Shown here one piece after another: positions 1 through 9,816 of a stretch of 40,560 bases of DNA. Within the stretch, counting starts at the first letter, position 1, and each line of letters begins with the position of its first letter. The translations under genes and the position numbers were made by a program. The notes under the pieces were generated by a model. That model was not told where the DNA came from. It worked only from the letters and a program-made list of their open reading frames with translations, and did not search any database. Source of the DNA: Actinospineispora spinosispora DSM 44797 (GTDB taxonomy: Bacteria > Actinomycetota > Actinomycetes > Mycobacteriales > Pseudonocardiaceae); contig NZ_KE386836.1 in the NCBI RefSeq assembly GCF_000429025.1, positions 326,556 through 367,115 of the forward strand. Reading direction: 5' to 3'.

Positions 1-164
1 GGCAGTGAATGTCCGCAACCAACGTCGTCAACTCCGTCGGCGGCTCCCCAGTCGGCCACAAGCGCGCGGTTGGGCGAGTCCTCGAGCCTTTTTTTCTGGG
101 AGTACCCCAGCGAGCGTTTACGCGAGCCGGGGTGGTCACAGAAAAATATCGCGCGGAACAGGCC
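1..164 (+). repeat. Intergenic structured repeat, copy A (cut by window edge)
   Basis: This copy is nearly identical over its last ~100 bp to the reverse complement of 19912-20075. Shared blocks are GGCAGTGAATGTCCGCAAC at the left, GGCGGCTCCC, AAGCGCGCG, a hairpin with arms near TTTTTCTGGGAG and GGTCACAGAAAAA, and the right end CGCGCGGAACAGGCC. No gene is visible before the oxidoreductase at 301. The left end lies outside the window. Related copies are at 25030-25235 and 35333-35595. Confidence 0.75.
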
Positions 165-300
165 CAAGAGCACGAGTGGCGGAGGTCTCCCCCCTGAGGC
201 GGGGGCGCGTTCTTCTCGCGGACTAGCATTTTGGTTGAGAGTGACGGCAATGGCGCCGTAGCAGTCGATCTCGACGCCGATGTCCGGAGGTCTCGTCCGC

Positions 301-2592
<2,292 letters not shown>

Positions 2593-2635
2593 CTGTCGTC
2601 GACCAGCAGCGTCGAGCTTCCGGTTTTGTCGGTGC

Positions 2636-2651
2636 TCGAATGTATGTTCTA
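2636..2651 (+). promoter_or_regulatory. LexA/SOS-box-like palindrome
   Basis: TCGAATGTATGTTCTA matches the actinobacterial LexA box TCGAAC-N4-GTTCGA at 10 of 12 defined positions. It ends four bases before the ATG at 2655. Members of the 13E12/DUF222-HNH family in mycobacteria are known to be LexA-controlled, so both the position and the gene family fit. Confidence 0.6.
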
Positions 2652-2654
2652 TGC

Positions 2655-4062
2655 ATGAGGTCATCGGCGCAGGTCACGGGGCTGGCGGACTGTCCGCCCG
2701 GTCCCGGGCTGGCTGCCGCGCTGGCCTCGGTCGTGGTGTCCGAGGTGTGCGGCGAGGACCTGGTGGTGGTGTTGCGGGCCGAGTACCGCCAGCGCTGATT
2801 TCGCTCGGATGGTGGTGTCCGGTCTGCCGTTGGTGCATGCCGCGATGTATGGGGGCACTCTGGATCGGGCGAAGGCCTGGGTGTTCGCCGATGTGCTGGC
2901 TGATCTGACCGAGCCGCAACGGGCCGCGATCTGTGCGGACACCGTCCGGCCCGCCGAGAAGTGGACGACCGGGCAGCTCCGTGCCCGGTTGCAGCGGCTG
3001 GTGATCGAGATCGATCCCGGCTGGGCCGCCCGGCGTCACCGAGCAGCGTTACGGGAGCGTCGGGTGGTGGCCTATCTCCAGGCGAACGGCACGGTCACTC
3101 TCGCCAGCAGCGGCCTGCCCGTCTGCGAAGCCGCTGCCGCCGACCGTCGACTCGCCCACCTGGCCGACCGTATCCATCGAGCCTGGCATCCCGCCTCGAA
3201 GGCACACCTCAAGGCCGATCTGTACCTGGGCCTGCTCGACGGTTCGCTGCAGCTCTACACCGATCAACAGATCTTCGAGCTGTTCCTCGCCCGCTCGGCC
3301 GCTGAGGGGGTCCGGGCGGGTATCGAGCTGCGGGTGGGTCTGACCATGCTCCTGGGTCTGGACGAGCGGCCTGGCGAGGTTCCCGGGCTGGGCCCGGTAC
3401 TGGCGTTCGAAGCGCGGGCCCAGGTGGCTCGTCAGAAACGCGGCGGGGAGTGGCGCTTCGCGGTCACCGACGCCGACGGCAGGTTGATCTACGGCGGCAC
3501 GACTCGGCGCCGGCCCAGCTATCGGGGTGGCACCAGCCGCGGCGGGATCATCGAGCTGCAGGTCTCGGCCGAGTGCCTGGCCCGACTCGCCGCGAACCCG
3601 GCCGAGGGTGGGCAGTGGGCCGGGGTGATCGCCGACCTCGCCGCCCGATACGCGGTCCGGGAGCAGGCTTCGGCGCGGCTCAACAACACACGTGATCGCC
3701 GCTTCGCGCCGGCGGGGCTGGACCGCCATGTGCAGATGCGGGACCGGCAGTGCGTCGGCGTGGGCTGTCGACGAGCGGCGGCCGACTGCGACACCGACCA
3801 CACCCGCGACCACGCCACCGGTGGGGAAACCACCGACGCCAACACCGGCCCGGTATGTCCTCGGCATCACGGGTACAAGACCCGAGGCTGGTGGCAGCTG
3901 AGACAGCCCCGACCGGGACAGTGCATCTGGACCAGCCCGCTGCGCCAGGCCTATCGCACTCAGGGCGAGGTCGTCATCCCAACCACGATCGCGCCGCGTC
4001 CGCGAACCGATCCCGCGGCACCGCCGGCGCCGCGGCCCCCGCCGGCCGACCCGTCATGGTGA
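2655..4062 (+). pseudogene. DUF222 (13E12-type) HNH endonuclease, N-terminal frameshift and deletion
   Basis: The reading frame opens at ATG 2655 with the usual family N-terminus (QVTGLADCPPGPGLAAALAS...CGEDLVVVLRAEYRQR) and hits TGA at 2796-2798. The next frame, readable from about 2791, continues as ADFARMVVSGLPLVHAAMYGGTLDRAK and runs open to 4062. Intact relatives normally have several dozen more residues between these blocks, so a deletion with a frame change is inferred. The rest looks complete: a DUF222 core and a C-terminal HNH nuclease (CVGVGCRRAAADCDTDH, then CPRHHGYKT with Cys/His metal ligands). A shortened 417-residue protein could still start at ATG 2809. The family contains mobile, self-duplicating genes. 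Confidence 0.75.
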
Positions 4063-4532
4063 GACCGCGGCTGCAGGGAGGGCAGGCCGAGCAGTCGGTC
4101 GGCCTTGTCGGCGGGGAACAGTAGGCGCCGGGCGTGCTCGAGGGCGTCGGTGGGGATCAGGTGGGGCCACGAGATTCCGGGGGTGATGAGGGTGTCGTCC
4201 GAATCGAGCATGATCTCCAGCGCTGGTGCCAGACCGGTGAACTTGCCCTGGCTGTAGGTGCGTTCGGCGGGGTCGGCCGCTGAGGTGGCGCGGCCGGTCG
4301 TGTAGACCGGCGCGTGCCGGATGGCTGGAGCGGCGTACTGGTACGCGGGCCCGAAGGGGCCGATCAGGCTCTCGACTTTCGTCTCCAGCCGGCTGTCCTT
4401 GCCGATCAGGACTCTGCTCGCACGCACGATCTCGTTGGTGTGGGCGAGGTTGGTGCTGCCGTACGGCCGAGGGTCGTCCGTCGGGCGATCGCCCAGTCGC
4501 TCGACCGTGCCGTCCGGACGGTCCAGGTACAC
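3960..4532 (-). CDS. Hypothetical protein, probably a truncated remnant
   Basis: I do not recognise this protein. The reverse-strand frame has strong actinobacterial codon bias over its first ~155 codons (GTG start at 4532; VYLDRPDGTVERLGDRP... to LLFPADKADRLLGLPS), so it is or was coding. The last ~35 codons run antisense into the 3' end of the DUF222-HNH gene and become low-complexity, suggesting that the original end was lost there. No ribosome binding site is visible at the GTG, and a broken regulator begins within about 20 bp upstream. Both ends therefore look like rearrangement junctions. No signal peptide, membrane segment or catalytic motif is apparent. Confidence 0.45.
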   Translation of the reverse strand: MYLDRPDGTVERLGDRPTDDPRPYGSTNLAHTNEIVRASRVLIGKDSRLETKVESLIGPFGPAYQYAAPAIRHAPVYTTGRATSAADPAERTYSQGKFTGLAPALEIMLDSDDTLITPGISWPHLIPTDALEHARRLLFPADKADRLLGLPSLQPRSHHDGSAGGGRGAGGAAGSVRGRGAIVVGMTTSP

Positions 4533-4548
4533 GACAAGAAGGTGGTCG

Positions 4549-4946
4549 ATCTAGAGAGCAGCGCACCTCGTTCGTTCGCGCACGGCGCGATGGCTGTGCC
4601 GGGCCTGACTCAGACCGAGGACTACATCGCCAACTTCGCACGGGCGTATCGACCCGTGCAGTCGGCGGCGGAGGTCGATGAAGAATGTCACGATGACGTT
4701 CGTCCCGTTCACCCATGGCCCCTATCACGGGCAGGAGCACGATTTCGGCGTGTTCGAGTACGACATGAGCCTGGGCAGCCAACCGTGACAGTCGGGTACG
4801 CCGAATACACGGGCGCGCTCACGGTCTTCCACGATGAGCACCGCATCGGGTGGCATCGTGGACTCGCGGCCGAGCAGTGGCGGGTTGCGCTCTCGCCGGA
4901 GCGCTCTCGCTGGTTCCTCTCGCTGCTGACCGGCGGAGATGTCTAA
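4549..4946 (+). pseudogene. Decayed DUF5753 (Scr1-like) XRE-associated regulator fragment
   Basis: One frame carries SFAHGAMAVPGLTQTEDYIA, the signature start of DUF5753, the ligand/partner domain of many actinomycete XRE regulators. A second frame gives NVTMTFVPFTHGPYHGQEHD, and the first frame resumes with TVTVGYAEYTGALTVFHDEH ... ALSPERSRWFLSLLTGGDV. These are successive parts of one domain split over two frames. The N-terminal helix-turn-helix and the segment before NVTMTF are missing. At least two frameshifts and a deletion are implied, so the gene is not functional. Confidence 0.65.
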
Positions 4947-4955
4947 CCGGACGAG

Positions 4956-5861
4956 CTAGGAGACGCGGCGGACGTTGTGGATCGGGAAGGCGTCCACAGA
5001 GGAGATCTTGACCGGCTTGCCGGGCTCGGAGGCGTGCAGCATCTTGCCGTTGCCCAGGTACATGCCGACGTGCGTGACCGGTGAGTAGTAGAAGACCATG
5101 TCGCCGGGCTTCATCTGCGAGACCGGCACCGCTGTGCCGTACCGGGCCTGGGCCGAGGAGTTCGGTGGGATCTTGATGCCGGCCTGCTTGAACGCCCACT
5201 GCATCAGTCCGGAGCAGTCGAACGCGTTCGGGCCCTTGGCGCCCCACACGTAGGGCTTGCCGAGCTTCGTGGCGGCGTTGCGCAGCGCGACCGCGCCGCT
5301 CTTGCTGCCGGCCAGGCCGACGATCGGTACCCCACCGATCTTCGCCGGCAGTGCGAGCGCGGCGTTCAGTACCGAACCGACGGCGTCGGTGACCTTGTCG
5401 ACCGCCTGCGACACGGCCTGGGCCGGGTTGGCGGCCGTCACGGACCCTCGGTTGAGGTCGACCGCGCGGGACAGCGCGGCGATCTGGGAGGCGTCGCTCT
5501 GGTGCAGGTCGGTCGCCATGACCGTGCCGCCCTTCGCGCCCGTGGACGGAGCGCCGGACAACGACGACGCGTGGCGTGGCGCCGCGGCGGGGGCCAGAGC
5601 GGCCATCGGGGTGCTGGCGGCGGCGGGTTCGATGATGTGGGCGACCGGCTGCGCGTCGAAGCTGGGGATCGCGGGGAACGTGCCGGTCACGCTCGCGGCG
5701 GCCGCTCCGGCGCCTGCCGCAGCGGCGGCGGCCAGGGTGAACGCGGAGCGGTTCGGGGCGACCGTGGCGACGCCGCCGGGCGTTGCGGTGACCTGCGCAA
5801 GGATCTCGCCGACCGACCGTCCGCCTGCGGATGCGCCGTGGCGCGCGCGGTGTGCACTCAT
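4956..5861 (-). CDS. NlpC/P60 (C40) family cell-wall peptidase, paralogue 1
   Basis: A 301-residue secreted or membrane-anchored peptidoglycan endopeptidase. A short basic N-terminus (MSAHRARHGAS) is followed by an Ala-rich hydrophobic segment (about 39-62), a Pro/Ala linker, and a C-terminal NlpC/P60 domain. The catalytic Cys is in FDCSGLMQW (about C216), the catalytic His in THVGMYLGNG, and a third polar residue in IHNVRR. The start is ATG 5861: it is the point where three paralogues begin to align and lies at the end of the shared leader. It is the most divergent of the three neighbours (SSAQARYGTAVPVSQMKPGD versus TSKQQSSFGTPVSTKDLKPGD). It converges on the decayed regulator and has its own leader, so it is probably transcribed alone. 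Confidence 0.88.
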   Translation of the reverse strand: MSAHRARHGASAGGRSVGEILAQVTATPGGVATVAPNRSAFTLAAAAAAGAGAAAASVTGTFPAIPSFDAQPVAHIIEPAAASTPMAALAPAAAPRHASSLSGAPSTGAKGGTVMATDLHQSDASQIAALSRAVDLNRGSVTAANPAQAVSQAVDKVTDAVGSVLNAALALPAKIGGVPIVGLAGSKSGAVALRNAATKLGKPYVWGAKGPNAFDCSGLMQWAFKQAGIKIPPNSSAQARYGTAVPVSQMKPGDMVFYYSPVTHVGMYLGNGKMLHASEPGKPVKISSVDAFPIHNVRRVS

Positions 5862-6045
5862 CTCGATACTCCGCGTCTGCGCAGCGCTCGTGCGGGGAGC
5901 GAAAGCGACTGCGTCCCCCGCCCTCACTTGCTGGCGGGGCGCCCGGGGGAGTGCCGGTTGGCGGGGGTGACGAACCGGCCAGGCGCACCAGCCGGCGGAG
6001 TGCCGGCTAGCCGAGGCCTACCGTAACCAATCCGTGATCGTGTTG
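5862..6045 (-). promoter_or_regulatory. Conserved promoter/structured leader of NlpC paralogue 1
   Basis: On the minus strand it contains GGATTGGTTACGGT, a likely extended -10 (TACGGT). About 140 nt of GC-rich self-complementary sequence follows (GCTAGCCGGC, CTCCGCCGGCTGGTGCG, GGCCGGTTCGTCA, CGCCAACCGG, CCCCCGGGCGCC, GGCGGGGGACG). The same blocks precede paralogues 2 and 3. On the plus strand the promoter part reads GTAACC-N5-GTGATC (6023-6039), a direct repeat with an 11-bp period. A cis-regulatory RNA is likely. c-di-AMP riboswitches precede wall-hydrolase genes in actinobacteria, but I do not find that class's GGGGTGAAT and CAGCTAAC blocks on this strand. Confidence 0.65.
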
Positions 6046-6119
6046 CGCGCATCACGGCCGCGCTTTACAGCCGAACGTAACCGATCGGGCGACAAACGGT
6101 GTTATCAACGATGCCGTGC

Positions 6120-7124
6120 TCAGGCGATGATCCTGCGGGCGTTGTGAATGGGGAACGCGTTGACGTTCGAAATCTTGACCGGCTGACCAGCCTCGGATGC
6201 GTGCAGGATCTTGCCGTTGCCGATGTACATGCCGACGTGGCTGACCGGGCTGTAGTAGAAGACCATGTCGCCGGGCTTGAGATCCTTGGTCGACACGGGC
6301 GTGCCGAAGCTGGACTGCTGCTTCGACGTCCTCGGGATGTTGATGCCGGCCTGCTTGTACGCCCACATCATCAGGCCAGAGCAGTCGAAAGAGCTGGGGC
6401 CGACGGCGCCCCACACGTAGGGCTTGCCGAGCTTCGTCGCGGCGTTCTTCAGCGCGGTCGCGGCGCCCTTGCTGCCGGCGAGCCCCACGATCGGCACCCC
6501 GCCGATCTTCGAGGGCAGCGCCAGCGCGTTCTCCACGACCGAGCCGACCCCGCCCAGCACGCCAGCGACGGCCTGGGCGGCGTCGGGTGCGGCGGCGGGC
6601 GCCGGGGTGGCCGCCGCGCGGTTCAGGTCCATCGCGCGCGACAGCGAGGCGATCTCGTTGGCGTCGGCCTGGTGAAGGTCGGTCGCCATGACGGTGCCAC
6701 CGGTGGCACCGGACTTGGCCGACTTCGGTGCGTCCAGGGCTGGCTTGGCCAGCGCGCTCGCCACGGGAACGATCGGAGCCGCCTGCGGCGCGGGGATCAC
6801 CTCGGCGGCGGGGGCCTGCCGCTGCGCGGGGACCAGAGCCGGGGCGGCGGCGGGCGCCGCCTCGGCGACCGGTTCGACGATGTGGGCAACCGACTGCGAG
6901 TCGCCCGTGCCGAACAGGGTGGGCGCCTTGATCGCGGGGAACGTCCCGGTGATGCTGGCCGCCGCGGTCCCGGCGCCGACGGCGGCGGCCGCCGCGACGG
7001 TGAACACGGAACGCTGAGGTGCCAGTGCCGCCGCATGGGCCGGGCTCGTGGAGACGCGGGCAAGAATCTCGTGGACCGGCCGTCCGCCGCTGGACACACC
7101 GTGGCGCGAGCGCTGTGCAGTCAT
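6120..7124 (-). CDS. NlpC/P60 (C40) family cell-wall peptidase, paralogue 2
   Basis: A 334-residue paralogue of its neighbours: basic N-terminus MTAQRSRHGVSSGGRPVHEI, Ala-rich hydrophobic segment, then a longer Ala/Pro linker than in the other copies. The NlpC/P60 domain has its Cys nucleophile in FDCSGLMMW and its His in SHVGMYIGNG, and the protein ends in PIHNARRIIA. It is expected to cleave peptide bonds in peptidoglycan stems outside the membrane. Start is ATG 7124, at the end of its own leader; longer upstream frames run through that leader and are not credible. The domain is closer to paralogue 3 (PYVWGAVGP, INIPRTS) than to paralogue 1. Confidence 0.88.
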   Translation of the reverse strand: MTAQRSRHGVSSGGRPVHEILARVSTSPAHAAALAPQRSVFTVAAAAAVGAGTAAASITGTFPAIKAPTLFGTGDSQSVAHIVEPVAEAAPAAAPALVPAQRQAPAAEVIPAPQAAPIVPVASALAKPALDAPKSAKSGATGGTVMATDLHQADANEIASLSRAMDLNRAAATPAPAAAPDAAQAVAGVLGGVGSVVENALALPSKIGGVPIVGLAGSKGAATALKNAATKLGKPYVWGAVGPSSFDCSGLMMWAYKQAGINIPRTSKQQSSFGTPVSTKDLKPGDMVFYYSPVSHVGMYIGNGKILHASEAGQPVKISNVNAFPIHNARRIIA

Positions 7125-7305
7125 GTTCGTACTCCGCGTCTGGCGCGGCGCCGTAGCGGGGAGCGAGGCACCACGTCCCCCGCCGCATCGTGCTGGCGAG
7201 GCGCCCGGGGGAATGCCGGTTGGCGGGGGGATGACGAACCGGCCAGGCGCACCAGCCGGCGGAACACCGGCTAGCCGAGAATGACCGTAACCAATCCGTG
7301 ACGCT
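7125..7305 (-). promoter_or_regulatory. Conserved promoter/structured leader of NlpC paralogue 2
   Basis: This is the second copy of the leader, with the same order of blocks: GGATTGGTTACGGT, CTCGGCTAGCCGG, CCGCCGGCTGGTGCG, CCGCCAACCGG, CCCCCGGGCGCC, GGCGGGGGACG, and GACGCGGAGT just before the start. The plus-strand direct repeat is GTAACC at 7287-7292 and GTGACG at 7298-7303. Differences from the other copies cluster in the second half, as expected if base-paired structure is conserved. Confidence 0.65.
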
Positions 7306-7441
7306 GATGTCCCCATCAGTGGGATGCCTCACCGGCGAACGCGCCCGCGCGGGCGGCGAGCGGCGTTTATGTCACGATCAGTAATCAGTTCGATGCCCGT
7401 GCGTGTGTCAATGGGTGAATCGACCTCTGGGCGCACAATCA

Positions 7442-7485
7442 GCGACGGGGGTGGCTTCCTCGAGTGGGGAAGCCACCCCCGTCGC
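7442..7485 (-). terminator. Hairpin terminator after NlpC paralogue 3
   Basis: Perfect 18-bp arms (GCGACGGGGGTGGCTTCC and its complement) flank a short loop. The hairpin lies 27 bp beyond the stop codon of paralogue 3 and before the promoter of paralogue 2. No long U-tract follows, as is common in actinomycetes. Confidence 0.7.
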
Positions 7486-7512
7486 TGGCTGGGGAGCGGG
7501 AAATCCGAGAAC

Positions 7513-8478
7513 TCAGGCGGTGACGCGCCGAGCGTTGTGAATGGGGAACGCGTTGACGTTCGAAATCTTGACGGGCTTGCCCGTCTCGGAGGCGTGCAGG
7601 ATCTTGCCGTTGCCCAGGTACATGCCCACGTGGCTGACCGGGCTGTAGTAGAAGACCATGTCGCCGGGCTTCAGGTCCTTGACCGAGACGGCCTTGCCGA
7701 ACTTGGCCTGCTGCGACGAGGTGCGCGGGATGTTGATGCCGGCCTGCTTGTAGGCCCACTGCATCAGCCCGGAGCAGTCGAACGCGTTCGGGCCGACGGC
7801 GCCCCACACGTACGGCTTGCCGAGCTTGGTCGCGGCGTTCTTCAAGGCGGTGGCGGCGCTCTCGCTGCCGGCCAGCCCGACGATCGGCACCCCACCGATC
7901 TTCGAGGGCAGGGCCAGCGCGGCGTCCAGTACCGAACCGACGGCGCCGGCGACGGCCTCGACCGCTCCACCGACCGGGTCGCTCCCGTTCGAGGCGGTCA
8001 GCGCGGAGGGCGACGACGAGCGGGTGAGATCGGCGACGCGGGACAGCGCGGCGATCTCCTTCGCGTCGGCCTGGTGCAGGTCCGTGGCCATCACGGTGCC
8101 GCCCTTGGCGCCGGTGCTGTAGCCCTGAGAGCGGGGGGCACCGGACAGGGCCGAGGTCACCGATGATGGCCGGGCCGCCGAATGACCGGCGGCGGGAGCG
8201 GAGGCGAGCGCGGCGGCCGGGGCGCTGGACGCGGCCGGCTCGACGATGTGGGCCACCGAATCCGAGCCGAAGCTCGGGGCCTGGATCGCCGGGAAGGTGC
8301 CGGTGACACTCGCGGCGGCGGCACCGGCGCCCACGGCGGCGGCTGCCGCAACGGTGAACGCCGACCTGGTCGGGGCCAGGGTCGCCGTGCCGCCGGGACT
8401 CGCGGTCATCTGCGCGAGGATCTCGCTGACCGACCGTCCGCCGCTGGACGCGCCGTGGCGCGCGCGGTGTGCACTCAT
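7513..8478 (-). CDS. NlpC/P60 (C40) family cell-wall peptidase, paralogue 3
   Basis: A 321-residue C40 peptidase. MSAHRARHGASSGGRSVSEI leads into an Ala-rich hydrophobic segment, a linker and a C-terminal NlpC/P60 domain (Cys in FDCSGLMQW, His in SHVGMYLGNG, end PIHNARRVTA). The N-terminus is nearly identical to paralogue 1 while the peptidase domain resembles paralogue 2, suggesting recent duplication with exchange between copies. Start is ATG 8478, at the leader end. Its promoter region is shared with a divergent membrane pseudokinase, a context that fits cell-wall homeostasis (inference). Confidence 0.88.
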   Translation of the reverse strand: MSAHRARHGASSGGRSVSEILAQMTASPGGTATLAPTRSAFTVAAAAAVGAGAAAASVTGTFPAIQAPSFGSDSVAHIVEPAASSAPAAALASAPAAGHSAARPSSVTSALSGAPRSQGYSTGAKGGTVMATDLHQADAKEIAALSRVADLTRSSSPSALTASNGSDPVGGAVEAVAGAVGSVLDAALALPSKIGGVPIVGLAGSESAATALKNAATKLGKPYVWGAVGPNAFDCSGLMQWAYKQAGINIPRTSSQQAKFGKAVSVKDLKPGDMVFYYSPVSHVGMYLGNGKILHASETGKPVKISNVNAFPIHNARRVTA

Positions 8479-8658
8479 ATGCTCGAACTCCGCGTCTGCG
8501 CAGCGCCCAACGGGGGAGCGAGGCACTGCGACCCCCGCCCACTCTTGCTGGCGGGGCGCCCGGGGGAGTGCCGGTTGGCGGGGGTGAAACGAACCGGCCA
8601 GGCGCACCAGCCGGCGGAATACCGGCTAGCCGAGGATGACCGTAACCAATCCGTGACT
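8479..8658 (-). promoter_or_regulatory. Conserved promoter/structured leader of NlpC paralogue 3
   Basis: This is the third leader copy, with the same GGATTGGTTACGGT and GCTAGCCGG ... GCCGGCTGGTGCG ... GCCAACCGG ... CCCCCGGGCGCC blocks, and GGCGGGGGTCGCAGT in place of GGCGGGGGACG. The plus-strand direct repeat is GTAACC at 8642-8647 and GTGACT at 8653-8658. A factor bound there could also affect the divergent kinase-like gene. Confidence 0.65.
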
Positions 8659-8733
8659 CAGATGTATGCACCAGGGCCACGACTCGCCGTCGAACGTGGC
8701 GTAACGGTCGGTGAGCGGCGCGCTTTGGTACCA

Positions 8734-9723
8734 ATGGGTCAGCGGAGATCGTTCCGCGTTGCAGTCGAGCGGCGGAACGGGCGGGGCGAGCTGGTGGGCG
8801 GACCGGATAACTGGGATCGGAACACGCCCGACGGGCCCCGCGAACGCACACTGCGAGAGTTGTTGTCGCAGCAACCGTTGCGGCTGTCCGAAGTGCGCCG
8901 GATCGGCAGCCAGATCGCCGACGCCTTGGCGCGAGGGCACGCGCAGGGCGCTCCACACGGCGGTGTCTCGCCGAGCACGATCCGGGTCGGGGCCGACGGC
9001 AGGGCGCGGCTCGCGGCCCCCTCCGGTCGTCCGCCCGAGGACGCCTACGTCTCGCCGGAGTACGTGCGGGGTGAGCAGGTCGGGCCGGCCGCCGACGTCT
9101 ATGCGCTCGGGCTCGTGCTGCTCGAGGCGATCAGCGGCCGCCAGGTGTACCCGGGCAGCGGCCGGGCGGCCGCCGAGGCGCGGCTGGATGCGCCGCCGCT
9201 GGTCCCGAACGACGTGCCGGGGCCGATGGCGCGAGCGCTGCTGGCGATGACCGAGACGTTGCCGAGCGCGCGACCGACCGCCTCGCGCGCCGCCGCGATG
9301 CTGGCCGGTGAAGCGGTCGTGGAACAGGCGCCGGTCGCGGCGACCGGTCCGAGTGCCGGCAAGATCGCCGCGATCGGGCTGCCCGTCCTCGTGTTGCTCG
9401 TGCTGCTCGGCGTCGCGCTGTGGGGCAGTGGCAGCGCCGACACGACCGGCGGGGTCTCGCCGGACTCGACGACCAGGGCCACCGCCACACCGACCCACTC
9501 GGCGACGCGCACCGCCACGCCGACGTCGGCACCCACCAAGACCTCGACGAGCGGCAAACCCACGCACACGACGTCCCGCGAGACGCCCGGCTTCACGATG
9601 CCCTCGCTGCCGACGAAGCTGCCCGACCTGCCGGACAAGCCGGAGATCCCGTCCTCGGTCACCGACAAGGCGGAGAGCCTGTGGACCGAGATCAAGGACT
9701 GGTTCGGGAAGTTCTTCGGGTAA
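8734..9723 (+). CDS. Membrane-anchored Ser/Thr kinase-like protein, predicted pseudokinase
   Basis: The sequence resembles only the C-lobe of a bacterial Ser/Thr kinase: LRLSEVRRIGSQIADALARG, then HGGVSPSTIRVGADGRARL where HRDLKPSNIL is expected, then DAYVSPEYVRGEQVGPAADV and YALGLVLLEAISGR (subdomains VIII-IX). The glycine loop and catalytic Lys of the N-lobe are absent, the HRD Asp is replaced, and no DFG is seen, so catalysis is unlikely. One transmembrane helix (about residues 208-230, IGLPVLVLLVLLGVALW) is followed by a Thr/Pro-rich extracellular tail ending in an amphipathic KAESLWTEIKDWFGKFFG. Start is ATG 8734; an in-frame ATG at 8662 abuts the divergent NlpC promoter and lacks a binding site. 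A scaffold or sensor role is inferred. Confidence 0.7.
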   Translation: MGQRRSFRVAVERRNGRGELVGGPDNWDRNTPDGPRERTLRELLSQQPLRLSEVRRIGSQIADALARGHAQGAPHGGVSPSTIRVGADGRARLAAPSGRPPEDAYVSPEYVRGEQVGPAADVYALGLVLLEAISGRQVYPGSGRAAAEARLDAPPLVPNDVPGPMARALLAMTETLPSARPTASRAAAMLAGEAVVEQAPVAATGPSAGKIAAIGLPVLVLLVLLGVALWGSGSADTTGGVSPDSTTRATATPTHSATRTATPTSAPTKTSTSGKPTHTTSRETPGFTMPSLPTKLPDLPDKPEIPSSVTDKAESLWTEIKDWFGKFFG

Positions 9724-9816
9724 CTCTGCGTCCTGCTTCCCGCAACGCTCGGTGACCCGGTAGAAATAAGCGGCCCCGAACGGGCGACCCTGAGCGAGTG
9801 AAGCGGAGGTTCATCG

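Noticed and set aside
5862..8658. Firm assignment of the NlpC leaders as c-di-AMP (ydaO) riboswitches
   Set aside because: The GGGGTGAAT and CAGCTAAC blocks of that class are not found on the coding strand; resemblance on the other strand is in the wrong orientation for the genes.
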